A stretch of DNA of 64,000 nt from JAPEKQ01 sp964516845 (GTDB lineage Bacteria > Joyebacterota > Joyebacteria > Joyebacterales > Joyebacteraceae), in assembly GCA_964516845.1 (NCBI GenBank), contig CAZEXP010000008.1, positions 1-64,000 of the forward strand, written 5' to 3'. Shown in pieces: positions 7,149 to 16,242 of the stretch (position 1 is the first letter of the stretch; each line of letters starts with the position of its first letter). Below the pieces are notes generated by a model that did no database searches, had not been told where the DNA came from, and saw only the letters and a program-made list of their open reading frames with translations. The position numbers and the translations under genes are program-made.

Positions 7149-8978
7149 CTACTCCACCGTCACGCTCTTTGCGAGATTCCGCGGCTGATCGACATCGCAC
7201 CCTCTCAGCACGGCGATATAGTACGCCAGAAGCTGGAGCGGCACGACCGCGAGCAGCGGCATCAGATGAGGCAGGGTATCAGGCACCTCCAACACGTCGT
7301 CGGCGATCTTGGCGACTTCGGTGTCGCCCGCGGTCGCGATGGCGAGCACACGCCCGCCGCGCGACTTCACCTCCTCCATGTTCGAGAGGATCTTCTCGTA
7401 GAACGGGTCCTGCGTTGCGATGAACACGACCGGCATCTTCTCGTCAATGAGCGCGATCGGACCGTGCTTCATCTCCGCGGCCGGGTATCCCTCGGCGTGG
7501 ATATAGCTGATTTCCTTGAGCTTCAGAGCGCCCTCGAGCGCGACCGGGAAATTGTAGCCACGACCGAGGTACAGGAAGTTCTGGTGGCCGGCATACTTCT
7601 CGGCGATCTTTTCAACCTTCCCGCTCTGCCCGAGGATGTCCCCGATCTGGCCCGGGATGTCGAGCATGGCGCGAACGATCCGGCGCCCGTCCATGACGGA
7701 GATGCTATGCGCGCGACCGACCGAGAGCGCGATCGCGGCAAGGACCATGACCTGTGAGGTGAAGGCCTTGGTCGAAGCCACGCCGATCTCGGGACCCGCG
7801 TGCGTGTAGACGCCGCCGTCGCTCTGACGCGCGATCGATGAACCGACGACATTGACGATCCCGAGCGCGGTCCCTCCGCGCCGCTGGACCTCCTCCATCG
7901 CCGCAAGCGTGTCGCGGGTCTCGCCGGACTGGCTGATGACGATGGCGATGTCGCCGGGGTTGATGACCGGATTGCGATAGCGGAACTCGGATGCGTACTC
8001 GACCTCGACCGATACGCGCGCGATATCCTCAAGCATGTATTCGCCGATGAGACCAGCGTGCCACGAGGTCCCGCACGCGAGGATGAGGATCCTGTCGACC
8101 TTCTTGAGCGCGTCGCGGTGCTCCCTGAGCCCGCCGAGGAACGCGTCACCGGACGCCTCGATGAGGCGTCCGCGCACGGCGTCCATCACGGTCCGCTCCT
8201 GCTCGTTGATCTCCTTGAGCATGTAGTGCGGGTAGCCGTTCTTCTGCATCTGGTCGACGTCCCACGTGATCCGCTCGATGTCCTTCGTGATGAGCTCGTT
8301 CTGAAGCGTCGTCGCGGAGAACCCGTCCGGCGTCGCCACGACCATCTCGCGGTCGTCAAGGTAGACGACGTCCTTCGTGTGCCTGACAAGCGCGGCGACA
8401 TCGGAGGCGACGAAATATCCTTCCCGTCCGATGCCGACAATGAGCGGACTGCCGTTCCTGGCGGCGACGAGCGTCTCCGGTTCGTCGGCATGGATGACCG
8501 CGATGCCGTATGCACCGTGGACTCCCGCGAGCGCCGCGCGGACCGCAGCGGCGAGGTCACCCGCGTAGTACTTCTCAATGAGGTGGGCCAGGACCTCGGT
8601 GTCGGTCTCGGTCTCGAACGTGTGTCCCTCGGACTCGAGCTGCCGTCTCAACGGCCGGTAGTTCTCGACGATGCCGTTGTGGACAACAGCGATCTTCCCG
8701 GTGCTGTCCGAGTGAGGATGGGCGTTCATCGCTGACGGCTCGCCGTGGGTCGCCCATCGCGTGTGTGCGATGCCGGTGCCGCCGACGACCGGATCGTCCG
8801 CCAGCACTCTCGCGAGCGCCTCGATCTTGCCGACCGTCTTGCGGATGTCAATGCGGCCCTCGTGCAGAACGGCGACGCCCGCGCTGTCGTAGCCGCGGTA
8901 CTCCATCCTCCGCAGACCCTCGACGAGGGTCGGCACCATGTCGTCCTTCCTCGTCACACATCCGATGATCCCGCACAT
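7149..8978 (-). CDS. glmS: Glutamine-fructose-6-phosphate aminotransferase (isomerizing)
   Basis: 609 aa, full length. Converts fructose-6-P and glutamine to glucosamine-6-P, the first step of UDP-GlcNAc synthesis in the cytosol. N-terminal Ntn glutaminase begins MCGIIGCV with catalytic Cys2, and contains the HTRWATHG substrate loop (about residues 72-79). Two SIS isomerase domains follow (about 290-425 and 460-600), with CGTSWHAG, SQSGETRDT and the C-terminal NLAKSVTVE tail that closes the active site. Its ATG directly abuts the glmM stop (TAG then ATG with no gap), so the two GlcN pathway steps are coupled. No glmS ribozyme can be placed upstream, since that DNA is glmM coding sequence. Confidence 0.98.
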   Translation of the reverse strand: MCGIIGCVTRKDDMVPTLVEGLRRMEYRGYDSAGVAVLHEGRIDIRKTVGKIEALARVLADDPVVGGTGIAHTRWATHGEPSAMNAHPHSDSTGKIAVVHNGIVENYRPLRRQLESEGHTFETETDTEVLAHLIEKYYAGDLAAAVRAALAGVHGAYGIAVIHADEPETLVAARNGSPLIVGIGREGYFVASDVAALVRHTKDVVYLDDREMVVATPDGFSATTLQNELITKDIERITWDVDQMQKNGYPHYMLKEINEQERTVMDAVRGRLIEASGDAFLGGLREHRDALKKVDRILILACGTSWHAGLIGEYMLEDIARVSVEVEYASEFRYRNPVINPGDIAIVISQSGETRDTLAAMEEVQRRGGTALGIVNVVGSSIARQSDGGVYTHAGPEIGVASTKAFTSQVMVLAAIALSVGRAHSISVMDGRRIVRAMLDIPGQIGDILGQSGKVEKIAEKYAGHQNFLYLGRGYNFPVALEGALKLKEISYIHAEGYPAAEMKHGPIALIDEKMPVVFIATQDPFYEKILSNMEEVKSRGGRVLAIATAGDTEVAKIADDVLEVPDTLPHLMPLLAVVPLQLLAYYIAVLRGCDVDQPRNLAKSVTVE

Positions 8979-10343
8979 CTATGTGATTCCTTCCCCGGAA
9001 CCCGCGAGCGCCTCTTCGGCCCTCGTCGCGAGCGCGTTCGCACCATCTGCATCCGGCGCCTCGGCGATCACGCGAACGATCGGCTCCGTGTTCGAAGGGC
9101 GTACGTGGACCCAGCTGTCGGCCCACGAGATTTTGACTCCGTCAGTCCGGTCGATATCTCCACCGAGCAGAACCGCGACGAGCGCATCCTCCATGACGGC
9201 GTTCGACCGGGACACCGCCGGAAGCTTCCGCTTCACGATCGTGTACGGCCTGAGCTCGCGCACAAGCTCTCCTACGACACCCGCGCCCCTGCACGCCATG
9301 TGCGACACGATGAGTGCCACCGCCGTCGCGGAGTCGCGACCGAGCTGGACGTCCGGGAGCACAACGCCACCGTTTCCCTCGCCCCCAACGACGGCCGAGA
9401 CCTGAATCATCTTCGCGACAACGTTCGCTTCACCGACGGCGGTGCGGTGGACATCCGCGCCGTACCGCGCGGCGACGTCATCGATCATTCGACTCGTCGA
9501 AACGTTGGTCACCACGGGACCCGGCCCGGCGGCGAGCACCGCGTCTGTCGCGATGGCCAGCGTGTACTCCTCCCCGACGGCCCGACCGGTCTCGTCGACG
9601 ATGGCGAGACGGTCCGCATCGGGGTCGCACGCGAAGCCGGCCGCGGCGTGCGTTTCGCGGACGCGGTCCCCAAGCGCCGTAAGGCTCTCGGGGATGGGTT
9701 CCGCCACGCGCGGGAACCCGGCGCCGACATCGGTGAACAGCTCGACGACATCGCAGCCGAGCCTCCGCAGAAGCTGTGGCAGGATCATCGAGCCCGCCGC
9801 GTTGCAGCAGTCGACGACGATTCGCGGTGCGGCCTCGGCCACTGCGGCACGGTCCACATGCCGTGAGGCCAGAACGAGTCCAATATGCGTTTCGATCGCG
9901 TCCACGCTCTCCGGCGTGCCCACGGACTCAGGACACGGCGCCGCGGCTCTCCCCGCGAGCGCGTCCGCGCCCTCGAATATCCGTTCGCCTTCTTCGCGCG
10001 TCACGAACACGCCGGACGCCGAGAAGAACTTCAGACCGTTGTACTCGCCCGGGTTGTGACTCGCCGTGATGCAGATACCGCCCTCGCACCCGAGCGTGCG
10101 AACGGCCACACCCACGGTCGGAGTCGGCACGATGCCGAGACGCACCGGAGTCACGCCGGCGATGAGAAGTCCCTTGATGACGGCCTTCTCCAGTTCGTCT
10201 CCGCCCGGCCGGGAGTCCCATCCGACCGCAACCCGGCCACCCACGATCTCGCCGAAGGCACGTGCGTGCCGACGCGCGACGATGTCGTCAAGGTCGCGCG
10301 GCACGATCCCGCGGACGCCCGCAACACTCCTGATCAGCGTCAA
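8979..10343 (-). CDS. glmM: Phosphoglucosamine mutase-like alpha-D-phosphohexomutase
   Basis: 454 aa. Alpha-D-phosphohexomutase with the phosphoserine loop ITASHNPGEYNG (active Ser about 95), the metal-binding DPDADR motif, a GEGNGGV sugar-specificity loop and a C-terminal phosphate-binding RPSNTEPIVR motif. The family includes GlmM, phosphomannomutase and phosphoglucomutase. The direct coupling to glmS makes glucosamine-6-P to glucosamine-1-P conversion the likely job. The start is TTG 10343 with GAGGAG five bases upstream, and TTGA overlaps the preceding stop. The specificity call rests on context. Confidence 0.9.
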   Translation of the reverse strand: MTLIRSVAGVRGIVPRDLDDIVARRHARAFGEIVGGRVAVGWDSRPGGDELEKAVIKGLLIAGVTPVRLGIVPTPTVGVAVRTLGCEGGICITASHNPGEYNGLKFFSASGVFVTREEGERIFEGADALAGRAAAPCPESVGTPESVDAIETHIGLVLASRHVDRAAVAEAAPRIVVDCCNAAGSMILPQLLRRLGCDVVELFTDVGAGFPRVAEPIPESLTALGDRVRETHAAAGFACDPDADRLAIVDETGRAVGEEYTLAIATDAVLAAGPGPVVTNVSTSRMIDDVAARYGADVHRTAVGEANVVAKMIQVSAVVGGEGNGGVVLPDVQLGRDSATAVALIVSHMACRGAGVVGELVRELRPYTIVKRKLPAVSRSNAVMEDALVAVLLGGDIDRTDGVKISWADSWVHVRPSNTEPIVRVIAEAPDADGANALATRAEEALAGSGEGIT

Positions 10344-12088
10344 GGTTGCTCCTCATCCGTCTTCTCGGGCCCGGCAGATCTGATACCGAGCACCCTCTCG
10401 GCTTCGAGAGCATAGTCCGTGCCCGGATACATCTCGAGCACGGAGCGGTATGCTTCAGTGGACAGCATGGGCTGGTCAAGCACCTCGCTCCGAGCCCACG
10501 CAACGGCCAGCGCCGCCTTTGGACCCAGCGGAGTCTCTCCGAAGTGCTCGACGACCATCTCGTAGTACTCGACCGCTTTCTCGGCATTCTCCATCTTGAA
10601 GAGATAGATCTCACCCACGCGGAACATCGCCTTCGCTTCCTCCGGGACCGCGACGGAGTCGGGCTCGGCGGAGGCAGACTCGGCCGAGGCAAACACGTCG
10701 GACGGAACCGCGGCGACGGAGTCGGCCGGCGCGAGCATCGAGTCGACGAGCGTCGTCACGAACGGCGTCTGGTCGACCGCTGTCTCGTCCGTCGCGAGCG
10801 TGTCGGCGGGAATGGACAGCGAATCATCGAGCATCGTCACGAACGGCGTCTGGTCAACCGCTGTCTCGTCCGTCGCGAGCGTGTCGGCGGGAATGGACAG
10901 CGAGTCATCGAGCATCGTCACGAACGACGTCTGGTCAACCGCTGTCGCGTCCATCGCGAGCGTGTCGGCGGGAGTCTCCTCCGGGCCGGCGAGCCAGCGC
11001 TCAATGACGGCAAGCGACCTCTGAAGCTCTTCGATGTCGCGGATGGCATCCGCTGCCTCACGCGACACGTCGCTTCGCGGGGCCTCGTCCTTGGCCTCGC
11101 GGAACGATTCAACCGCCTCCTCGAAGGTCCCGAACCCGTCGCGGCGGATGAGCCCGACGCGATAGAGGGCCTGCGCCGCCGCCTTCGAGCGCGCGTGCGA
11201 CGCCGCGATCCCCTCATATGTGGAGATCGCTTCCTCGAACTCGCCCATCGCTTCCTGCGTGCGCCCTCTCAGGAGGAGCACGCGATCGAGATCGTCGCGG
11301 TCGGTCGTACGACGCTCCACATCGCCGAGGACCTCCAGCGCGTCATCGAGACGACCGATATCGAGATAGACCTCAGCCAGCCGGATGCGCGCCTCGAACG
11401 CGAGCCGTCGCGCTCCGCGCTCCTCACTGACCGCTGCCAGATGGTGCGCCGCCTCCTCGAGCCTTCCCATCTTCACGAAGTTCTCGGCGGCGAGGAACCT
11501 GATCTCGGCGCGGAGATCGCTGTCCGGGAAACGCTCCAGCGCGGAAGCATAGGCCTCCGCCGCCTCGTCGAGGCGGCGTCGCGAGTGTCTGGCACGCCCT
11601 ATCATCACGAGGGCGTCATCGGAGAGGTCGACCGGCGGGTCGGCGTACGCCAGAACCGCAAGCGTCTGCTCCGCGGAGACCGGGTTGTCTCTGGCGAGCA
11701 TGACGGCCGCAAGCAGGTAGCCCGCATCCGCGGAGAGGTCGCTGTGTGGATAGAGCTTGGAGAATTCGGTCAGTCGCGACTCCGCGCTCTCATAGTTCCC
11801 CTGGCGATAGAGCGCGGTCGCCATCAGCAGAAGCGCATCGTCGGCCCAGTCCGAGTCCGGGTAGAGTCTGAGCACTCGCCCGCTCTTCTCGATGACACGA
11901 TCGAGCTGCTCGCTCTCCTGAGGCGTAGGGTCGGAGTCCGGCGGCCGCGTCGCGCGGATGTTCTCCGCCTCGGCGTAGGCGTTCTTTGCGTGATAGAACG
12001 TGTTGTAGTACACGCAACCACCGAGCGCGAACGCGGCGATCGCCGAGATGCACGCGACAAGCATGGCGGTACGTGCTGTCGTCCTCAC
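10340..12088 (-). CDS. TPR-repeat lipoprotein with internal 27-aa tandem repeat
   Basis: 582 aa from GTG 12088, with GGAG seven bases upstream. The N-terminal signal peptide ends in a lipobox FALGGC (lipidated Cys about 25). TPR/Sel1-like helical repeats occupy about residues 30-365 (motifs such as LYPDSDWADDALLLMATALY and ERFPDSDLRAEIRFLAAENF) and resume at about 480-575. BamD/YbgF-like outer-membrane assembly lipoproteins have this layout. Between them, residues 375-455 hold three copies of a 27-residue Thr/Asp-rich repeat, probably a flexible spacer. It lies between pyrR and glmM in the envelope operon and would sit in the periplasm anchored to a membrane. Exact function unknown. Confidence 0.85.
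   Translation of the reverse strand: MRTTARTAMLVACISAIAAFALGGCVYYNTFYHAKNAYAEAENIRATRPPDSDPTPQESEQLDRVIEKSGRVLRLYPDSDWADDALLLMATALYRQGNYESAESRLTEFSKLYPHSDLSADAGYLLAAVMLARDNPVSAEQTLAVLAYADPPVDLSDDALVMIGRARHSRRRLDEAAEAYASALERFPDSDLRAEIRFLAAENFVKMGRLEEAAHHLAAVSEERGARRLAFEARIRLAEVYLDIGRLDDALEVLGDVERRTTDRDDLDRVLLLRGRTQEAMGEFEEAISTYEGIAASHARSKAAAQALYRVGLIRRDGFGTFEEAVESFREAKDEAPRSDVSREAADAIRDIEELQRSLAVIERWLAGPEETPADTLAMDATAVDQTSFVTMLDDSLSIPADTLATDETAVDQTPFVTMLDDSLSIPADTLATDETAVDQTPFVTTLVDSMLAPADSVAAVPSDVFASAESASAEPDSVAVPEEAKAMFRVGEIYLFKMENAEKAVEYYEMVVEHFGETPLGPKAALAVAWARSEVLDQPMLSTEAYRSVLEMYPGTDYALEAERVLGIRSAGPEKTDEEQP
10724..10966. repeat. Three tandem copies of an 81-bp in-frame repeat
   Basis: Three head-to-tail 81-bp units encode DTLAxDxTAVDQTxFVTxL-type peptides of 27 aa. 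Units 2 and 3 share the longest identical stretches, and units 1 and 2 share the LDDSLSIPA end. Near-identity at DNA level implies recent duplication, and units can change number without shifting frame. Confidence 0.95.
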
Positions 12089-12116
12089 GACGTGTCTCCT
12101 GGATGGGGCTCGGTTC

Positions 12117-12659
12117 TCAGTCCTCGCGCGAGAGGATGACGACCTCGTCTGAGCCGTCCTTCTCCTGCATCCGCACTGCGATCACCTCTCGCTCGGAGGT
12201 CGGAACGTTCTTGCCGACGTAGTCGGCCCGGATCGGGAGCTCCCGGTGCCCGCGGTCGACCATCACGGCCAGCTGAACCGACTTCGGACGCCCGAAATCG
12301 ATGATCTCATCGAGTGCCGCCCGAACCGTGCGGCCTGTGAACAGGACGTCGTCGGCCAGCACGAGAGTCTTCCCCTGTATGTCGAACGGAATGTTGCTCT
12401 CATTCACGACCGGCTGCTCGGCGATCGTCTGCAGGTCGTCGCGGTAGAGCGTGATGTCGAGCACCCCGACGGGAATCGGAGCCTTCTCGATGTCCTCGAT
12501 CGCGGCGACGAGCCGTCTTGCCACGAATGCCCCCCTCGTCTGGATACCGATCACCGCCAGTCCCTCAAGACCTCCGTTGCGCTCCAGGATCTCGTGGGCC
12601 ATGCGGGTGATCGCACGACGCATGTCATCAGCGCTCATGACGCGGGCCTTGGTCTTCAC
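12117..12659 (-). CDS. pyrR: PyrR bifunctional pyrimidine regulator / uracil phosphoribosyltransferase
   Basis: 180 aa from GTG 12659, a typical PyrR length, with GGAGG nine bases upstream. The frame stays open to 12749 but that extension overlaps ecfA2 and lacks homology-like features. Type I PRTase fold: VIGIQTRGAFVARRL near the N-terminus and the PRPP-binding loop LVLADDVLFTGRTVRAALDE at about residues 95-113, with the conserved VDRGHRELPIRADYVGKNVPTS segment after it. In Gram-positives PyrR is an RNA-binding attenuation factor; no pyr operon is visible here, so it may act elsewhere or mainly as UPRTase. Confidence 0.95.
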   Translation of the reverse strand: MKTKARVMSADDMRRAITRMAHEILERNGGLEGLAVIGIQTRGAFVARRLVAAIEDIEKAPIPVGVLDITLYRDDLQTIAEQPVVNESNIPFDIQGKTLVLADDVLFTGRTVRAALDEIIDFGRPKSVQLAVMVDRGHRELPIRADYVGKNVPTSEREVIAVRMQEKDGSDEVVILSRED

Positions 12660-12735
12660 GTGGTGCCACCTCCCGTAGACGTCCTCAGTCGTCGGACCCG
12701 GCCGGTCATGCTCCTCCCGGGCCGGCGGAAATCCC

Positions 12736-13575
12736 CTAGAATCTACCATTTGACGCGCCGTCCCGCAAGCCGGGCGTCCCGAGCACCACGGACGCCACCT
12801 CGCGCGCGAGCGCCGGATCGCGCCGTGAGAGCGCGTTCACCAGCTCGTGTGCCGGCGGCGCCTCGAGACCGAGCCGCTCCAGGAGGTCGGCGTCCCCGAA
12901 AACCTCTGTCGGAGACCCGTCCGCCGCGATACTCCCGGCCGAGAGCACCACAATGCGGTCGACCGTATCCTCAGCGAGCTCCGGATCGTGCGTCACGAGC
13001 AGGATCGCACGCCCTGCCTCCCGCTCCCTCCGAATGAGTTCGAGGATGCGACCACGCGTCCCGGGATCGAGCCCCGCGCTCGGCTCGTCCAGAAGCAGGA
13101 ACGGACGTTCCAGCACGACGAGAGCCGCGATGGCGGCCCGTCGCTGTTCGCCCGCGCTCAGCGTCAGCGGCGACCGCCCCGCGAAGCCCGGCGGCCTCAG
13201 ACCGACGCGATCGAGCGCCGCGTGCACGCGACGTTCGATCTCGTCCTCAGCGACACGTCCGGCGCGCAGACCGTACGCGACCTCGTCGAACACGGTCTCC
13301 TCGAAGAACTGGAGTTCGGGGAACTGGAACACGAGTCCCACCGACGACCTGAGCGAAGCGCCGTCCACGGCGCCCTCGAGCGACGCGGAACCAGTCGTCG
13401 GGGCGACGAGTCCGGCAGCGATCTCGAGAAGCGTCGTCTTGCCCGACCCCGTCGGACCCATGACGGCCACGGCGTCACCGGCGTCGATCGAAAGACTCAC
13501 GCCTCCGAGTCCGCTCCGAGCCGTCGGGAGACCGCGGTCGTACGTCAGACCAACGCTGTCGAGAACGATCCTCAA
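12736..13575 (-). CDS. ecfA2: Energy-coupling factor (ECF) transporter ATPase, EcfA2-like
   Basis: 279 aa. ABC ATPase with Walker A GPTGSGKTT (about residues 40-48), Q-loop (VFQFPELQFFEETVFDEVAYGL, an ECF-style segment), signature LSAGEQRRAAIA, Walker B FLLLDEPSAGLD and H-loop LLVTHD. The FPE...FEETVFDEV pattern after the Q-loop is typical of EcfA subunits of vitamin/metal importers. The TTG start overlaps the ecfA1 stop (TTGA). It would pair with EcfA1 on the cytosolic face of an EcfT/EcfS membrane complex, but no EcfT or S component is in this window. Confidence 0.9.
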   Translation of the reverse strand: MRIVLDSVGLTYDRGLPTARSGLGGVSLSIDAGDAVAVMGPTGSGKTTLLEIAAGLVAPTTGSASLEGAVDGASLRSSVGLVFQFPELQFFEETVFDEVAYGLRAGRVAEDEIERRVHAALDRVGLRPPGFAGRSPLTLSAGEQRRAAIAALVVLERPFLLLDEPSAGLDPGTRGRILELIRREREAGRAILLVTHDPELAEDTVDRIVVLSAGSIAADGSPTEVFGDADLLERLGLEAPPAHELVNALSRRDPALAREVASVVLGTPGLRDGASNGRF

Positions 13576-14396
13576 TGTTCACCCCCGACAAGCGCCTCGA
13601 TGAGTTCGTCCATGGTCAGGATGCCATCCGGCAGACTGCGGCCGGCCTCTCGCAGCGTTCCGGCGAGACCCATCGCGGGTGGCGGGCGCAGCCCCCAGCG
13701 TTCCGCGCCGCTTCCGGCCGCGAAGAGCTCGCGTGGCGCAGCGTCGAACACGACGCGTCCCTCGACGAGCACGATCGCCCGGTTCGCGTACGCGATCTCC
13801 TCGGGGAACTGGGTGACGTGGATAACGGTTCTCTCCTCCCGGGAACGGAGTCCGGCGAGCAGCGACCAGAGGTCCTGGCGTCCCCGGGCGTCGAGGAGTG
13901 ATGTCGGCTCGTCGAGGAGGAGGTGCCGAGGACGCATCGCCAGCACCGCCGCGACCGCGACCCGCTGCTTCTCCCCGCCTGACAGGCGGTGCGGAGGCCG
14001 GTCACGGAGCGACTCGAGCCCGAGCATCGGCAGCAGTGTCTCGACGGTCGACCGCATCTCCTCCCGGTCGAGTCCGAGATTCTCCATCCCGAAGGCGATC
14101 TCGCGCTCCACGGTCGTGCTCACGATCTGATCATCGGGGTTCTGAAAGACCAGACCGACGCGACGGCGGATCTCCCAGAGCGATTCGTCATCGCGTGTGT
14201 CCATCCCGTCGATGAAGACACTTCCGGTCGTCGGCAGGAGGAGCGCGTTGAGCAGTCTCAACAGGCTCGTCTTGCCGGAGCCGCTCGGACCGGCGAGAGC
14301 GACCGTCTCTCCGGGCGCGATCGAGATGTTCACACCGTCGAGCGACGGGCGCGTCGCGCCCGGGAAGGTCACGCCAACGTCGCGTAGCTCGATCAC
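13572..14396 (-). CDS. ecfA1: Energy-coupling factor (ECF) transporter ATPase, EcfA1-like
   Basis: 274 aa from GTG 14396. Walker A GPSGSGKTS (about residues 38-46), Q-loop VFQNPDDQIVSTTVEREIAFG, the hallmark EcfA 'QNPDDQ' motif, signature LSGGEKQRVAVA, Walker B LLLDEPTSLLD and H-loop VIHVTQ, in which the usual His is present one turn earlier (the motif reads VTQ rather than VTHD). That substitution after the switch His is worth checking for activity. GTGA overlap with the upstream LysM lipoprotein gene and TTGA overlap with ecfA2 show tight coupling. Forms a heterodimer with EcfA2. Confidence 0.9.
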   Translation of the reverse strand: MIELRDVGVTFPGATRPSLDGVNISIAPGETVALAGPSGSGKTSLLRLLNALLLPTTGSVFIDGMDTRDDESLWEIRRRVGLVFQNPDDQIVSTTVEREIAFGMENLGLDREEMRSTVETLLPMLGLESLRDRPPHRLSGGEKQRVAVAAVLAMRPRHLLLDEPTSLLDARGRQDLWSLLAGLRSREERTVIHVTQFPEEIAYANRAIVLVEGRVVFDAAPRELFAAGSGAERWGLRPPPAMGLAGTLREAGRSLPDGILTMDELIEALVGGEH

Positions 14397-15271
14397 GGCT
14401 GACCCGCTTCCCGGGGAACGACCATGCCGGGTTCCGCATCGGTCGTCGGCTCACCCGGAACGTCGCTGCCCTCGACAGCGCGCAGACGCTCGACGGCGGC
14501 TTCGCCCGCCAGCTCGATGAGGCGCGTCCTGGCGACCTCCGCCCAGCCGCCCGCCGGGTGACGCCGGAGATAGGCGTCGAGAGCGAAGATGCCGTCCTCC
14601 TGTCTGCCCACGTCGAGCAGCGCCACCGCTCTCGAGAACATGGCCTCTTCGTGCGAGGGCTCGAGCGTGAGGGCGTGTTCGAAGTGCGCAAGCCCTCCGG
14701 CGACATCGCCACCGTCGAACAGGGCCTTGCCGAGCGCGAAAACGATGTCCGCATCGCCCGGCCGGACGGCGAGCACCTGATCGAGCATGGCAACCGCCGC
14801 TGACGGTTCGCCCATCATCAGAAGAACGACGCCGAGGTTGTAGCCTGCGTCGACGAACCGCGGGTCGATGCGGAGCGCCTCTCGGAACTCCTCCGTGGCC
14901 TTCCGGAGCTCGCCTGCCTCCGCGTACCCGGTCCCCCGGTTGTAGTGCGACTTCGCCTCGGTGCGACGCGCGTAGCGGGCCACATCCTCCTCGCCCACGG
15001 GAACGTCCACGAGCGCGCCGGGATCGAGCGGGAACTCGGACGAGACACCGTTGGCATCCGCGAGGAAGCCCGCTGCGCCCGGCGTGCCGTAGTAGTCGTC
15101 GGCGATCGACGCGAAGCTCTCGCCGCCGGCGACGACGTGCGTGACCATCTCAATGGTCTCCGCTCCACTTCCCGTGAACGTCGGCGGACCACCACAACCG
15201 GCGATGATCAGAAGCGCCGCGCCGCCGGCGAGAAGCAGCGCGCGTCGTGTCACTCGTGCGAATCGCTGCAT
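14393..15271 (-). CDS. LysM- and TPR-containing lipoprotein
   Basis: 292 aa. The signal peptide has lipobox LIIAGC (Cys about 26). A LysM-like domain (about residues 42-92: HVVAGGESFASIADDYYGTP...ANGVSSEFPLDPGALVDVPV) should bind peptidoglycan or related glycans. TPR repeats follow (about 105-250, e.g. HYNRGTGYAEAGELRKATEEF and AGYNLGVVLLMMGE). It is an envelope scaffold candidate, membrane-anchored and touching the wall. Its start overlaps the dus 3' end by 22 bp, and its stop overlaps the ecfA1 GTG. ATG 15271 has GGAGGG at good spacing. Precise role unknown. Confidence 0.85.
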   Translation of the reverse strand: MQRFARVTRRALLLAGGAALLIIAGCGGPPTFTGSGAETIEMVTHVVAGGESFASIADDYYGTPGAAGFLADANGVSSEFPLDPGALVDVPVGEEDVARYARRTEAKSHYNRGTGYAEAGELRKATEEFREALRIDPRFVDAGYNLGVVLLMMGEPSAAVAMLDQVLAVRPGDADIVFALGKALFDGGDVAGGLAHFEHALTLEPSHEEAMFSRAVALLDVGRQEDGIFALDAYLRRHPAGGWAEVARTRLIELAGEAAVERLRAVEGSDVPGEPTTDAEPGMVVPREAGQP

Positions 15272-16236
15272 TGGCCCTCCTCCGCGAGAGCGCGTTCGAG
15301 CCGCGCCCGCACGAACTCCTTCCCGTCCATGATGACGAGTTCGCGCCTGAGCTCCACGGCGCCCGGAAATCCCTTGAGCAACGCCACGATGTGCTTCCTC
15401 ATCTCCATCACTCCCCGTCGTTCACCCTTGTCCTCGACGAGGAGATCGAGATGCTCGATGGCGAGCCTGAGTCGTTCAGCAAGCGTGGGCTCGGGCGGCG
15501 TCTTCCCCGTGGCGAGGAGGGCGACCGCGTCGGAGAAGATCCACGGGCTCCCTATCGCGCCGCGTCCGATCATCACCGCGTCGCACCCGGTCTCATCGAG
15601 CATGCGGAGCGCATCCTCCGGCGTCCTGACGTCACCGTTGCCGATAACGGGGATCGAACACGAGCGCTTGATCTCCGTGAGAAGGCTCCAGTCAGACGTT
15701 CCCTTGAATCCCTGCGCCCGCGTTCTCGGATGGACCGTGACCGCGGCGACGCCGAGTTCATCGAGCATCCCGGCGGCCTCCGGCGCGTTGATCGAGCATT
15801 CGTCCCACCCGCTCCGAAGCTTGACCGTGACGGGGAGCATCGTCGATTCGAGGACGGCCTGAACGACATCGCGGAGCAGGCCGAGATCCCGCATGAGCGC
15901 GGCGCCCGACTTCGACTTGACTACCTTCTTCACGGGGCATCCCGCGTTGACGTCGATGGCATCTGGCTTGAGTGACGCGATGCGCCGCGTCGCCTCGGCC
16001 ATCGACTCGGGACGACCTCCGAAAAGCTGGAACGCGATCGGTCGCTCCTCCTCATGGAACGCCAGGAGCTCGAACGTTTTCCAGCTGTTCCGTACGGCTC
16101 CCTCGGCGCTGACCATCTCCGTCCAGACCATGGACGCGCCGCTGCGCCGGCAGAGCCTGCGCATGGAACTGTCGGTCAGCCCGGCCAGCGGCGCGAGCAC
16201 GAACGGAGGATCGACGGAAATGTCTCTGATATTCAT
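15250..16236 (-). CDS. dus: tRNA-dihydrouridine synthase
   Basis: 328 aa from ATG 16236, matching the usual Dus start 'MNIRDISVDPPFVLAPLAGLTD'. FMN TIM barrel with the DVNAGCPVKKVVKSKSGAALM segment, catalytic Cys in NAGCP (about residue 100), and the VHPRTRAQGFKG...IPVIGNGDVRTPEDA FMN/tRNA motifs. Reduces specific tRNA uridines. No Shine-Dalgarno precedes the ATG; instead a strong promoter ends six bases before it, predicting a leaderless mRNA. First gene of the dus - LysM lipoprotein - ecfA1A2 - pyrR - TPR lipoprotein - glmMS run. Subfamily (DusB-like) not certain. Confidence 0.95.
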   Translation of the reverse strand: MNIRDISVDPPFVLAPLAGLTDSSMRRLCRRSGASMVWTEMVSAEGAVRNSWKTFELLAFHEEERPIAFQLFGGRPESMAEATRRIASLKPDAIDVNAGCPVKKVVKSKSGAALMRDLGLLRDVVQAVLESTMLPVTVKLRSGWDECSINAPEAAGMLDELGVAAVTVHPRTRAQGFKGTSDWSLLTEIKRSCSIPVIGNGDVRTPEDALRMLDETGCDAVMIGRGAIGSPWIFSDAVALLATGKTPPEPTLAERLRLAIEHLDLLVEDKGERRGVMEMRKHIVALLKGFPGAVELRRELVIMDGKEFVRARLERALAEEGQCSDSHE

Positions 16237-16242
16237 AGGTGG

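Noticed and set aside
6961..7200. Frameshift or pseudogene at the start of selD
   Set aside because: A single in-frame TGA, the matching active-site context and adjacent selC support selenocysteine rather than damage.
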